Origin: Succinatimonas sp. UBA7265
GTDB taxonomy: Bacteria > Pseudomonadota > Gammaproteobacteria > Enterobacterales > Succinivibrionaceae
DNA: 59,261 nucleotides
NCBI GenBank assembly: GCA_002473165.1
Contig: DKSD01000035.1
Span: forward strand, 1 to 59,261
Direction: 5' to 3'
In this document: positions 6,733-15,235 of the stretch, in pieces
How positions within the stretch are numbered: position 1 is the stretch's first letter
How the letters are laid out: every line of letters begins with the position of its first letter
Translations under genes and position numbers: made by a program
Notes under the pieces: generated by a model
The model's database searches: none
The model's input: only the letters and a program-made list of their open reading frames with translations
What the model was told of the DNA's origin: nothing

Positions 6733-7995
6733 ATGAGCTTTATCAACAAAGCCAAGTCCATTGCCGAATATGATCCTGAACTGTGGAGCGCCATCGCCGG
6801 TGAGAACCAGCGCCAGGAAGACCACATCGAGCTGATCGCCTCTGAAAACTACGCTTCAAAGTGCGTCATGGAGGCCCAGGGCTCGCAGCTGACGAACAAA
6901 TACGCCGAAGGCTATCCTCACAAACGCTACTACGGCGGCTGCGAATATGTCGACGAGGTCGAGCAGCTGGCCATAGACCGCGCCTGCAAGCTCTTTCATT
7001 GCGACTTTGCCAATGTCCAGCCCCACGCAGGCTCCCAGGCCAACTGCTGCGCCTACGCGGCCATGTGCAAGCCCGGCGACACCATCCTCGGGCTGTCGCT
7101 GTCATCAGGCGGCCACCTGACCCACGGCTCCAAAGTCAATTTCTCCGGCAAGGTTTACCACTCCGAGGGCTATGAGGTCGACGAGAGCGGCGTCATCAAT
7201 TACGACGAGATCCGTCAGAAGGCCCTGGAGTGCAAGCCTAAAGTCATCGTCGGCGGTTTCTCGGCCTACTCCGGGATCGTCGACTGGAAGAAACTGCGCG
7301 AGATCGCCGATGAAGTCGGCGCCTACCTCATGGTCGACATGGCCCATGTCGCCGGCCTCGTGGCCGCGGGTGTTTACCCCAGCCCGGTTCCCTACGCCCA
7401 CATCGTGACGTCCACGACCCACAAGTCCTTAGGCGGCCCGCGCTCAGGCTTCATCCTCTCAAACTGCCACGACAAGGATCTCTACAAGCGCATCAATTCC
7501 GCGGTGTTCCCGGGCAACCAGGGCGGCCCGCTCATGCACATCATCGCCGCCAAAGCCGTCGTGTTCAAAGAGGCCATGGAGCCCTGGTATGTCGAATACC
7601 AGAAGCAGGTCGTGAAGAACGCGGCGCTGCTTGCCGAGGAAGTCATGAAGCGCGGCTATAAAGTCGTGTCCGGCGGCACGCACAACCACCTCTTCTTAAT
7701 GGACTTCACCGATCTCGAGATGACCGGCAAGGACGCCGAGGAGGCCCTGGGCAAGGCCAACATCACCGTGAACAAGAACACGGTGCCGGGCGAGAAGCGC
7801 TCTCCTTTCATCACCTCAGGCCTGCGCCTGGGCACGCCGGCGTGCACGCGCCGCGGCTTCAAAGAGGCCGAGATCAAAGAGCTCGCCGCCATCATCTGCG
7901 ACGTGCTCGACAACTACAAGGACGAGGCCGTGATCGCCAAGTGCCGCGAGCGCGCCGTCGATCTCTGCCGCCGCTTCCCGGTCTACAAGGACTGA
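6733..7995 (+). CDS. glyA: Serine hydroxymethyltransferase
   Basis: PLP enzyme that converts serine and tetrahydrofolate to glycine and 5,10-methylene-THF, the main one-carbon source. 420 residues, close to E. coli's 417. HIELIASENYAS and ANVQPHAGSQAN near the N-terminus and the PLP-lysine motif TSTTHKSLGGPRSG (Lys about 231) are intact. Strong Shine-Dalgarno GAGGAG. It stands 16 nt before ribD, so it may be first in a glyA-ribD-ribE-ribH-nusB-thiL operon. Glycine and one-carbon units feed purine synthesis, which supplies GTP for riboflavin. Confidence 0.98.
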   Translation: MSFINKAKSIAEYDPELWSAIAGENQRQEDHIELIASENYASKCVMEAQGSQLTNKYAEGYPHKRYYGGCEYVDEVEQLAIDRACKLFHCDFANVQPHAGSQANCCAYAAMCKPGDTILGLSLSSGGHLTHGSKVNFSGKVYHSEGYEVDESGVINYDEIRQKALECKPKVIVGGFSAYSGIVDWKKLREIADEVGAYLMVDMAHVAGLVAAGVYPSPVPYAHIVTSTTHKSLGGPRSGFILSNCHDKDLYKRINSAVFPGNQGGPLMHIIAAKAVVFKEAMEPWYVEYQKQVVKNAALLAEEVMKRGYKVVSGGTHNHLFLMDFTDLEMTGKDAEEALGKANITVNKNTVPGEKRSPFITSGLRLGTPACTRRGFKEAEIKELAAIICDVLDNYKDEAVIAKCRERAVDLCRRFPVYKD

Positions 7996-8011
7996 GATTA
8001 AGAGGTCAGGC

Positions 8012-9190
8012 TTGAAGAACTCGAAAAAGCTTGACCGCCGTTACATGGCGCGGGCGCTGAAGCTCGCGTCTTACGGGCTGTACACAACCTATCCCAATCC
8101 GGCGGTAGGTTGTGTTTTTGTCCGCGGCGGCAAAATCATCGGGGAAGGCTGGCACCACCATGCCGGGCAGCCGCACGCCGAGATCATGGCTTTAAAAAGC
8201 GCCGGCGGCGACGTCAGGGGCGCCACGGCCTATGTCACGCTCGAACCCTGCTCGCATTACGGCAGGACGCCGCCGTGCGCGCTGCGCTTAACCCGCGAGG
8301 GCATCAGCCGCTGCGTCGTGGCCTCAGGCGATCCCAACCCGCTTGTTTCAGGCAAGGGCCTTGCCATCCTCAAAGAGGCGGGCATCGAGGTGGAGACCGG
8401 GGTGCTGGACGCGAAAGCCTGGTTTTTAAACCGCGCTTTTATGAAGGCCATCACCTCAAATCTTCCCTTTGTCACGCTCAAAAGCGGCATGAGCCTTGAT
8501 GCGCGCACCGCGCTGCCCTCAGGGGAGAGCGAGTGGATCACCTGCGAAAAGTCCCGCTGCAAAGTGCAGGATCTGCGCGCGCGCTCAGACGCGATCGTCA
8601 CGGGATCGGGCACGGTGATCGCCGACGATCCCAGGCTTTCGGTGCGCTGGGACGAGCTTCCTGAAAAAGCGCGCGCGCGCCTGCCCCGGGAGGAAGTGCG
8701 CCAGCCGCTTAAAGTCGTGCTCGACAGCAGGGCGCGGCTTGACCCGGGCAAATACCGGATCTTCAAAGAAGGGAAGGTGCTGTGGTGCACCGGTTCGGAT
8801 TTTGGATCGGGAAAACCCGAGAGCGTCGAGCTCGACAGCCATGTGACGCAGCTGCGCCTGCCGCGCGATCCCAAGGGGCACATCAGCTTAAAGGCGCTGC
8901 TGCAGTGCCTGGGAGCCATGCAGATAAGGCGTTTGATGGTTGAGGCCGGATCCCGGCTTTCAGGCGCGTTTTTAGGCCAGGGGCTTTGCGATGAGCTCTA
9001 TGTGTTCGCCGCCCCGAAAATTTTAGGCGCGGATGCACGCCCCGCCTTTGACACGCCGGCCCCGGAAAAGCTTGATCAGGCTTTGGGCTTTGCGCTGCAT
9101 TCCGTGAAAAAATGCGGCGGCGATGTCAGGCTGCATTACGTAAGGCGCGAGCTTGAGGACGAGTACCTCAGGCGCCTTAAGGAAGGCTGA
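8012..9190 (+). CDS. ribD: Bifunctional riboflavin deaminase/reductase
   Basis: Catalyses steps 2 and 3 of riboflavin synthesis. The N-terminal zinc deaminase domain (about 10-150) shows HAE (His55, Glu57) and PCSHYGRTPPC (Cys80, Cys89). The C-terminal reductase domain (about 155-370) begins with FVTLKSGMSLDARTALPSGES. 392 residues from a TTG start with AGAGG 6-10 nt upstream; the internal ATG at 8045 lacks a ribosome site. GTP cyclohydrolase II (ribA) is not in the window, and no FMN riboswitch is visible upstream of ribD or glyA. It ends 1 nt before ribE. Confidence 0.95.
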   Translation: MKNSKKLDRRYMARALKLASYGLYTTYPNPAVGCVFVRGGKIIGEGWHHHAGQPHAEIMALKSAGGDVRGATAYVTLEPCSHYGRTPPCALRLTREGISRCVVASGDPNPLVSGKGLAILKEAGIEVETGVLDAKAWFLNRAFMKAITSNLPFVTLKSGMSLDARTALPSGESEWITCEKSRCKVQDLRARSDAIVTGSGTVIADDPRLSVRWDELPEKARARLPREEVRQPLKVVLDSRARLDPGKYRIFKEGKVLWCTGSDFGSGKPESVELDSHVTQLRLPRDPKGHISLKALLQCLGAMQIRRLMVEAGSRLSGAFLGQGLCDELYVFAAPKILGADARPAFDTPAPEKLDQALGFALHSVKKCGGDVRLHYVRRELEDEYLRRLKEG

Positions 9191-9191
9191 A

Positions 9192-9857
9192 GTGTTCACC
9201 GGGATCATCCAGGCCACAGGCACGCTGCTCTCAAAAGAGCCTCACGGCGCCGGCGTGCGCGTAGTCATCGCCGCCCCTGAGGATTTTTTGCGCGCTCAGC
9301 AGGTGCGCGTCGGCGACTCGATCGCCTGCAACGGCGTGTGCCTTACGGCCGTTTCCGTAAGCGAAGGCGCGTTCTCCGCCGACGTCTCGCATGAGACCGT
9401 GGCGCTTACCTGCTTTCGCGCTTACGCGCGCGGGCGCAGGCTCAACCTGGAGGCGGCCTGCACGCCGGTTACGCATTTAGGCGGGCACATCGTCCAGGGG
9501 CACGTTGACGGCACCGGGCGCATCGCCAAACGCACGGACGCGCAGGATGCGACGGATCTTGAAATCGAGATCCCCAAGGCGCTGTTGCGCTATGTCGCGC
9601 TCAAAGGCTCAGTGGCCGTAGACGGCGTCTCGCTTACCGTCAATGCGTTAGACGGGGTGCTGATGCGGCTGACGCTCATCCCGCACACCCAGAGCGCCAC
9701 CGCCTTTGACTGCTGGCACAGCGGCGCGGAGGTCAACCTTGAAGTTGACGTGCTCTCCCGCTATCTTGAAAGGCTGATGCAGTTTAAATGCGCAAAGGCG
9801 CAGAATTCAGAGCAGGGCGGCGTGACGCTCGAAATGCTCAGGCAAAACGGTTTTTGA
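9192..9857 (+). CDS. ribE: Riboflavin synthase, alpha subunit
   Basis: Dismutates two 6,7-dimethyl-8-ribityllumazine molecules to riboflavin. 221 residues with two lumazine-binding repeats, each containing a G-H-V core; the first begins MFTGIIQATG. The start is GTG at 9192, 1 nt after the ribD stop, with GGAAGG in the ribD tail; the longer reading frame upstream lies within ribD. E. coli keeps this gene (ribC/ribE) away from ribD-ribH, so its insertion between the two makes a more complete rib cluster here. Confidence 0.95.
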   Translation: MFTGIIQATGTLLSKEPHGAGVRVVIAAPEDFLRAQQVRVGDSIACNGVCLTAVSVSEGAFSADVSHETVALTCFRAYARGRRLNLEAACTPVTHLGGHIVQGHVDGTGRIAKRTDAQDATDLEIEIPKALLRYVALKGSVAVDGVSLTVNALDGVLMRLTLIPHTQSATAFDCWHSGAEVNLEVDVLSRYLERLMQFKCAKAQNSEQGGVTLEMLRQNGF

Positions 9858-9869
9858 TTTGGAGTGACT

Positions 9870-10340
9870 ATGTCCTATAAGAAGATTGACGGCATTCTGC
9901 CCTGCCATGACGGGAAATTCGCCATTGTGGTCTCCCGCTTTAACAGCTTTATCTGCGAGCGCCTGTTGGACGGCGCGCTCGATGTCCTCAAGCGCCAGGG
10001 CGAGGTGGCCGAGGATCACATCACCGTGGTGCATGTCCCGGGCGCCATCGAGATCCCGCTGGTGTGCAAGAAACTTGCGGAAAGCGGGAATTACGACGCC
10101 GTGATCACCTGCGGCTGCGTCATCCGCGGTTCGACCTATCATTTTGAGGTCGTCGCCAACGAGTGCGCCAAAGGCCTCACCCAGGTCACGCTGTCCTCGG
10201 GCGTGCCGGTCACCAACGGCGTGCTCACGACGGACACGCTCGATCAGGCCGTGCAGCGCGCCGGCTCCAAGATGGGCAACAAGGGCGCCGAGGCTGCCTC
10301 AGCCGCGCTTGAGCTGGTGAACGTCATCAGGCAGATCTGA
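9870..10340 (+). CDS. ribH: 6,7-dimethyl-8-ribityllumazine synthase
   Basis: Condenses the ribityl-pyrimidine with dihydroxybutanone phosphate, the penultimate riboflavin step. 156 residues, the usual length for the 60-subunit capsid. FAIVVSRFNSFICERLLDGA, HVPGAIEIPLVCKKL, CGCVIRG and the VTNGVLTTDTLDQAVQRAGSK-type tail (split here by description only) are all present. The ATG at 9870 is preceded by GGAG (9861-9864). An upstream in-frame GTG overlaps that Shine-Dalgarno and is less likely. A hairpin spans its stop codon. Confidence 0.96.
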   Translation: MSYKKIDGILPCHDGKFAIVVSRFNSFICERLLDGALDVLKRQGEVAEDHITVVHVPGAIEIPLVCKKLAESGNYDAVITCGCVIRGSTYHFEVVANECAKGLTQVTLSSGVPVTNGVLTTDTLDQAVQRAGSKMGNKGAEAASAALELVNVIRQI

Positions 10341-10396
10341 AAGCTTTTTTAGGCTTTCAGCAGGAATTTAAGGCGCCGGATTGCAGATCCGGCTTT
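10337..10396 (+). promoter_or_regulatory. Two hairpins between ribH and nusB
   Basis: First: CTGAAAGC (10337-10344, spanning the ribH stop), T-rich loop, GCTTTCAG (10353-10360). Second: GCCGGAT (10375-10381), loop TGCAG, ATCCGGC (10387-10393), then TTT. These may weaken or process the transcript between the riboflavin genes and nusB. The effect is inferred. Confidence 0.4.
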
Positions 10397-10415
10397 AACT
10401 TACAAGGCAAAAATC

Positions 10416-10859
10416 ATGGATCCTACCTCAGGCCCGGTTACCCCCGGCATGCGCCACAAGGCGCGCCATTTCGCGCTGCAGGCCATCTACCAGTGGCAGA
10501 TGACCGGGTATTCGGCAGAAGAGATCGAAAAGCAGTTTTTGGAGGATCAGCCCGTGCGCGGCACTGATCTTGATTACCTGCACAACCTCATCGCCGGGAT
10601 CATCGCCAACTGCGATGAGCTCGACCGCACTTACGAGCCGCACTTAAGCCGCCCGCTCAAAGATCTCGACGAGGTCGACAAGGCCATCTTAAGGCTGGGC
10701 ACCTATGAGCTGCTCTACCGCCAGGATGTGCCGTACCGCGTCGTCATCAACGAGTCGATCATGCTCGCCAAGGAATTTGCCGAGCAGGATTCCCACAAGT
10801 TCGTAAACGGCGTGCTCGACAAGGTCGTGCATGCCTTAAAGCTGCCCGGCGCGCACTGA
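10416..10859 (+). CDS. nusB: Transcription antitermination protein NusB
   Basis: Partner of NusE (S10) on boxA RNA during rRNA antitermination. 147 residues, all-helical family, with RHFALQAIYQWQMTG at the N-terminus and the conserved VDKAILRLGTYELLYR..VPYRVVINESIMLAKEF..SHKFVNGVLD region. The start ATG at 10416 has only AAGG 12-15 nt upstream; a second Met at residue 12 (10449) is possible. Its TGA shares one base with the thiL ATG, so the two are translationally coupled, as in E. coli. Confidence 0.95.
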   Translation: MDPTSGPVTPGMRHKARHFALQAIYQWQMTGYSAEEIEKQFLEDQPVRGTDLDYLHNLIAGIIANCDELDRTYEPHLSRPLKDLDEVDKAILRLGTYELLYRQDVPYRVVINESIMLAKEFAEQDSHKFVNGVLDKVVHALKLPGAH

Positions 10860-11824
10860 TGCCCGGCGAGTTCGAACTCATAAAAAAATATTTCGCAGGA
10901 CGTGACGCCGGAGACTGCGTAAAGCTGGGCGTCGGCGATGACTGCGCCCTTATGGAAATCCCGCAGGGGCAGTGCCTTGCCGTCACTACCGACACCCAGG
11001 TCGAAGGCGTGCATTTTTTTAAAGGCGCCGATCCGCGCGATCTGGGCTGGAAATCGCTGCTCGTAAACCTCTCCGATCTGGCCGCCATGGGCGCAAGGCC
11101 CTGCGCCTTCACGCTCTCGCTGACGCTCCCTGAGGCCGAAGACGCCTTTTTAAAGCCCTTCTCGGAGGGGCTGTTTGCGCTTGCCGGCAAAGCTCAGATC
11201 CCGCTTATAGGCGGCAATACGGCGCGCGGGCAGCTTTCAGTCACGATCTCAGCCTACGGCCTCGTAAAAGCGGGGCAGGCGCTGCGCCGCGACGCGGCGC
11301 GAGCGGGCGATCTCGTGTGCGTGAGCGGCGCGCTCGGCGCGCCGGCCCTCGCCGTTGAGGCAGGATACGGGCGCGCTGAGGTCACACAGGCGCAAAAGCA
11401 GGCGCTTTTAAAAAAGAGCATGCTGATTGCCCCCTTAAATGAACCTGCCTGCGAGGTGGCGGAGCGAGGATTATGCCGCTGCGCCATTGACATCTCAGAC
11501 GGCTTTTGCGGCGATCTCGGGCACATCCTGGAGCGCAGCTGCCTGGGCGCGCAGGTGCGCCTTGAGGCTCTGCCGCTCTCCAAGGAGCTTTATGAGTGCG
11601 ATCTTACACAGGAGCGGCGCGAGGATCTGGCGCTGTACGGCGGCGGGGACTACCAGCTCATCCTGGTGCTGCCAGAGCGCAGTTTCCCTGAGGCCAGGGA
11701 GATCTTCACCAGCCACGGCTCCTCTCTTGCCGCAGTCGGCGCGATCACCTCATCCAAGGGGCTGACACTGATGAAAAATGGTAGAATTCACAAGTCTGAC
11801 CGGAAGGGCTTTGAGCACTTCTGA
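10859..11824 (+). CDS. thiL: Thiamine-monophosphate kinase
   Basis: ATP-dependent phosphorylation of thiamine monophosphate to the cofactor thiamine diphosphate. 321 residues, AIR-synthase/PurM-like fold: GVGDDCALM and TTDTQVEGVHF (metal/nucleotide sites), LAAMGARP, GGNTARG and, late, AIDISDGFCGDLGHILERS and GGGDYQLIL. Overlaps nusB by one base, the same nusB-thiL order as in E. coli. The downstream lipoprotein gene begins 23 nt later, so it may be partly co-transcribed. Confidence 0.95.
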   Translation: MPGEFELIKKYFAGRDAGDCVKLGVGDDCALMEIPQGQCLAVTTDTQVEGVHFFKGADPRDLGWKSLLVNLSDLAAMGARPCAFTLSLTLPEAEDAFLKPFSEGLFALAGKAQIPLIGGNTARGQLSVTISAYGLVKAGQALRRDAARAGDLVCVSGALGAPALAVEAGYGRAEVTQAQKQALLKKSMLIAPLNEPACEVAERGLCRCAIDISDGFCGDLGHILERSCLGAQVRLEALPLSKELYECDLTQERREDLALYGGGDYQLILVLPERSFPEAREIFTSHGSSLAAVGAITSSKGLTLMKNGRIHKSDRKGFEHF

Positions 11825-11847
11825 TCGCAAAAAACTGGAGACTTATT

Positions 11848-12681
11848 TTGATTACTTTTATTAGAAAAGCTGCCGCCGTTTCCCTGCTGGCAGCCGCCGT
11901 GTTAGCTGTGAGCGCCTGCGGCGACAAGAAAGACGCCGAAACCGCGGCCGCCCCTGCGGTTAATGACAAGAGTTCTTTTGAGGACAAAGCGTCCTACTCT
12001 GTCGGCGCTTCCGTCGGCACCTATTTGAAGAAGATGTCCGACTCGCAGAAGGAATTCGTCAAGCCTTTCAACCAGGAACTGGTGCTTCAGGGCTTTGCCG
12101 ACGCCTACAAGGGCAAGAGCGTGCTTGATGACAAGCAGATAGAAGAGACGCTGCGCACGCTTGACACCAAGATCAAGGATGCCATGGACGCCAAGGCCAA
12201 AGCCGAGGCTCAGAAGAACCTTGAGGACGGCAAGAAGTTCTTAGAGGAGAACCAGAAGAAAGACGGCGTCAAGGTCACGAAGAGCGGCCTGCAGTACAAG
12301 GTGTTAACCGAAGGCAAGGGCGCGAACCCTAAAGACGGCGACACCGTTTCCGTGACCTATAAGGGCACGACCATAGACGGCAAGGTCTTTGACGAGCAGC
12401 AAAAGCCCGTCGAGTTCCCGCTTGAGAACATGATCCCCGGCTGGATCGAGGGCTTAAAGCTCATGACTCCGGGCTCTGAGTACGAGCTGTACCTGCCTGC
12501 CGATTTAGGCTATGGCGAGGCCGGCGCCGGCGAGACCATCGCCCCCAACAGCGTGCTCATCTTTGACGTCAAACTCGTCGAGATCAACCCCAAGCACGAA
12601 GACAAGGCCGATGACAAAGCCAAAGATCAGAAAGATCAGAAGGCCGAAGAGCCCAAAGCTGACAAAGGCGGCGCAAAATAA
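11848..12681 (+). CDS. FKBP-type peptidyl-prolyl isomerase lipoprotein (FkpA/Mip-like)
   Basis: 277 residues from a TTG start with GGAG 7 nt upstream. Signal peptide with lipobox VSAC (Cys24), then the Mip/FkpA N-terminal helical dimerisation region (about 45-135, SYSVGASVGTYLKK..) and one FKBP domain (about 140-245: GLQYKVLTEGKG, GDTVSVTYKGTTIDGKVFDE, VEFPLENMIPGWIEGLKLM, YGEAGAGETIAPNSVLIFDVKL). A Lys/Asp/Glu-rich tail of about 30 residues closes the protein. It should help folding of envelope proteins in the periplasm. E. coli FkpA is soluble; lipid anchoring here is read from the lipobox. Confidence 0.9.
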   Translation: MITFIRKAAAVSLLAAAVLAVSACGDKKDAETAAAPAVNDKSSFEDKASYSVGASVGTYLKKMSDSQKEFVKPFNQELVLQGFADAYKGKSVLDDKQIEETLRTLDTKIKDAMDAKAKAEAQKNLEDGKKFLEENQKKDGVKVTKSGLQYKVLTEGKGANPKDGDTVSVTYKGTTIDGKVFDEQQKPVEFPLENMIPGWIEGLKLMTPGSEYELYLPADLGYGEAGAGETIAPNSVLIFDVKLVEINPKHEDKADDKAKDQKDQKAEEPKADKGGAK

Positions 12682-12694
12682 AATCCGCCTGAGT

Positions 12695-12738
12695 TAAAAT
12701 CGCAAGAGGCGCCTTTGCAAGCCAAAGGTGCCTCTTTT
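12695..12738 (+). terminator. Terminator of the FKBP gene, with a -10 box just before it
   Basis: AAGAGGCGCCTTTG (12704-12717), loop CAAGC, CAAAGGTGCCTCTT (12723-12736) with one G-T pair, then TT. The -10-like TAAAAT at 12695-12700 ends 3 nt before the stem. If it is active, the RNA for the glycosyltransferase gene would begin inside this hairpin. Confidence 0.75.
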
Positions 12739-12763
12739 AGTATTCGCAGCAGGAGCGCGCACG

Positions 12764-13840
12764 ATGACCGCGAAGATCCCCTCGACCATGGATTTTGCCG
12801 TGGCCCATGTCAATTTCTCGCACGGGTTCCGCGGCGGCGAGCGCCAGACGGAACTGCTCATTCGCGGCCTTGCCGATCAGGGCGCCCGCCAGGCGCTGCT
12901 CTGCCGCGCCGAAAGCCCGCTCATCGCGCATTTAAAAGACGTGGAACGGCTGACGGTGATCCCGCTCTCAAGCTGGCCTGATATCAGGCTCATGGGGCAC
13001 CTGAGCCTGGGATCGCGCGCGGCGGTAATCCAGGCCCACGAGACGCTCGCCGCCCAGTGGGCGCTGCTGCATTACCGTTTCTTTAAAGTCCCTTATGTGG
13101 TCACCAGGCGCGTCGATGACGCGATCCGCAAAAACGCGTTTAACGCCGCGCTTTACGGCAAGGCCGCGGCCCTCGTCGGCGTCTCCTCGAAAATCGCCGC
13201 CGTCGTGACCGGGACGTTCGGCGTTCACTGCCGCACCATCCACAGCGCTTGCTCGAAGATGGGAGTCGATCCGCACGAGGCCGGGCGCATCAGCGCCGAA
13301 TTCGGCGGCGGCTTTATCATCGGCCACGCCGGCGCGCTCGTCGACCGCCACAAGGGGCAGAGCACGCTCATCGAGGCCGTGCGGATCTTAAAAGACAAGA
13401 TCCCCGATCTGAAGCTGTTTTTCCTAGGCGAAGGCCCGGACCGGGCAGCGCTTGAAAAGCGCGCGGCCGGCTTGCCGGTGAAGTTTCTGGGCTTTAAGCG
13501 CAATGTCACGGATTACCTCGTGAACTTCAGCGTCTTTGCCTTCCCTTCAAACAACGAAGGGCTGGGATCGGTGCTGCTGGACGCCATGGCAGCCGGTGTG
13601 CCGGTTGTGGCCTCGAACGTCGGCGGCATCCCGGATCTGGTGGAAAACGCGCAGAGCGGGCTGCTCGTGCCGCCCGGGGATCCGCAGTCGCTGGCCAAAG
13701 CCATCTTAAGCATCCACGACAGCCAGGAACTGCGCTCGCGGCTTATCGCAGGCGGCCTTAAAAAAGCCGATGAGAATTCGCCTGAGGCCATGACCTCGCT
13801 CTACCAGCAGCTCTACGCGGAGATCGCAGAGCGCAACTGA
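12764..13840 (+). CDS. GT-B glycosyltransferase (GT4-like)
   Basis: 358 residues from the ATG at 12764, preceded by AGGAG (12751-12755). An earlier in-frame ATG at 12728 sits in the terminator loop and has no ribosome site. The N-terminal Rossmann half contains HVNFSHGFRGGERQTELL (a GGxE-type acceptor region). The C-terminal half has IGHAGALVDRHKGQSTLIEAV, FLGEGPDR, VKFLGFKRNVTDYL and the nucleotide-sugar motif FPSNNEGLGSVLLDAMAAG. No signal peptide; a cytosolic or membrane-associated enzyme for lipopolysaccharide core or a surface polysaccharide. The next gene makes UDP-glucuronate, a possible donor. The exact sugar cannot be told. Confidence 0.85.
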   Translation: MTAKIPSTMDFAVAHVNFSHGFRGGERQTELLIRGLADQGARQALLCRAESPLIAHLKDVERLTVIPLSSWPDIRLMGHLSLGSRAAVIQAHETLAAQWALLHYRFFKVPYVVTRRVDDAIRKNAFNAALYGKAAALVGVSSKIAAVVTGTFGVHCRTIHSACSKMGVDPHEAGRISAEFGGGFIIGHAGALVDRHKGQSTLIEAVRILKDKIPDLKLFFLGEGPDRAALEKRAAGLPVKFLGFKRNVTDYLVNFSVFAFPSNNEGLGSVLLDAMAAGVPVVASNVGGIPDLVENAQSGLLVPPGDPQSLAKAILSIHDSQELRSRLIAGGLKKADENSPEAMTSLYQQLYAEIAERN

Positions 13841-13861
13841 TAACAGGATATCGGACAGCAT

Positions 13862-15187
13862 ATGAAGATCGCAATTATCGGGACAGGCTATGTGGGCCTG
13901 CCCTCGGGCGTCGGCTTTGCCGAGCTCGGCAACGAGGTCGTCTGCATCGACAAGATCGCGGAGAAAATCGAGGTTTTAAAAGCAGGGCGCCTCACGCTTT
14001 TTGAAGAGGGGCTTTGTGAGCTTTTTAAAAAGAACACCGCCTCAGGGCGGCTAAAGTTTACGACTTCCATGCGCGAGGGCGTCCGGGGCGCCGATGTTGT
14101 GCTCATCGCTGTGGGCACGCCGCCTGATCCGGTGACGAAAGCTGCGGATCTGAGCTTCGTGTACGCGGCGGCAGAGGAAATGGCGGAGTGCCTTGACGGC
14201 TATACCGTGATCTGCGACAAGTCCACGGTGCCCGTGGGCACAGGTGATCGGGTCGAGCGGCTTATCCGGGAGAAAAACCCGCAGGCGGAGTTTGACGTGG
14301 TGTCGCTGCCGGAGTTTTTGCGCGAAGGCTTTGCCGTGCACGATTTCTTCAACCCCGATCGCGTGGTGATAGGAACGGAGTCCGAGCGCGCCCGCGCCGT
14401 GCTGAAAAAGCTCTATGCGCCCATGGCGGGGAAAACGCAGCTCCTCTGTGTAAAGAGGCGCTCGGCTGAGACCATCAAATACGCTTCTAACTCGTTTTTG
14501 GCCATGAAGATCCATTACATCAACGAGCTGGCCAATTTCTGCGAGCACGCCGGGGCGGACATCCGCGACGTGGCTTTGGGCATCGGCCTTGACAGCCGCA
14601 TCGGCCCGAAGTTTTTAAACCCGGGCCCGGGCTTTGGCGGCAGCTGCTTCCCCAAAGACACGCTGGCCATGGATTACATGGCCCGCGAGGTCGGCGTCGA
14701 TCTGACGCTCATCCAGAGCGCCATTTCAGGCAACGTGCTGCGCAAAAAGCTCATGGCCCGCCGCATCCTCAAGGCCGCATCCGGCGTTTCAAAGCCGCGC
14801 ATCGCGGTGCTGGGCATCGCCTTTAAGGGCGGCACGGATGACTGCCGCGAAAGCCCGGCTGTCGACATCGTGCGCGAGCTGCTGCTTTTAGGCGCCGACA
14901 ACGTGGTGATCTTTGACCCCAAGGCCATGGACAACGCCAAAAAGATCTTCGGGGACAAAGTCTCCTTTGCCCCTGATGCCTACGCGGCGCTTGAGGGCGC
15001 CGATGTGTGCGCCGTGCTCACGGAGTGGAAGGAGTTCAAGGATCTCGATCTTGCGCGGGCAAAAGAGCTCATGCGCCGCCCGGTGCTTGAAGATCTGCGC
15101 AACATGCTCGATCCCAAAAAAGCCCAAAGCCTGGGCTTTGCCTATGACTGCATCGGGGCGGCGCAGGGAGAAAAGCCGGCGCTTTGA
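13862..15187 (+). CDS. ugd: UDP-glucose 6-dehydrogenase
   Basis: Two-step NAD-dependent oxidation of UDP-glucose to UDP-glucuronate for surface polysaccharide or lipid A modification. 441 residues. The NAD site is IGTGYVGLPSGVGFAELGN (7-25). The catalytic Cys lies in GPGFGGSCFPKDT (Cys about 262), and SNSFLAMKIHYINELANFCE is the central helix. C-terminal UDP-binding domain (about 315-430) with GIAFKGGTDDCRESPAVDIV. It starts 21 nt after the glycosyltransferase gene and probably shares its transcript. GDP-mannose dehydrogenase is the main alternative within the superfamily. Confidence 0.88.
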   Translation: MKIAIIGTGYVGLPSGVGFAELGNEVVCIDKIAEKIEVLKAGRLTLFEEGLCELFKKNTASGRLKFTTSMREGVRGADVVLIAVGTPPDPVTKAADLSFVYAAAEEMAECLDGYTVICDKSTVPVGTGDRVERLIREKNPQAEFDVVSLPEFLREGFAVHDFFNPDRVVIGTESERARAVLKKLYAPMAGKTQLLCVKRRSAETIKYASNSFLAMKIHYINELANFCEHAGADIRDVALGIGLDSRIGPKFLNPGPGFGGSCFPKDTLAMDYMAREVGVDLTLIQSAISGNVLRKKLMARRILKAASGVSKPRIAVLGIAFKGGTDDCRESPAVDIVRELLLLGADNVVIFDPKAMDNAKKIFGDKVSFAPDAYAALEGADVCAVLTEWKEFKDLDLARAKELMRRPVLEDLRNMLDPKKAQSLGFAYDCIGAAQGEKPAL

Positions 15188-15206
15188 GGAAGAAATCCCG
15201 GTTTGT

Positions 15207-15235
15207 GCGCGGCTCCTTATTGGAGCTGCGCTTTT
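15207..15235 (+). terminator. Terminator of ugd, overlapping the end of dsbD
   Basis: GCGCGGCTCC (15207-15216), loop TTATT, GGAGCTGCGC (15222-15231) with one G-T pair, then TTTT. The dsbD stop codon (15217-15219, minus strand) lies in the loop, so the right arm codes for the last residues of dsbD. Confidence 0.75.

Noticed and set aside
6429..8011. FMN riboswitch (RFN element) for the riboflavin genes
   Set aside because: I looked upstream of glyA and in the 16-nt glyA-ribD gap. The conserved RFN segments are absent and there is no room before ribD.
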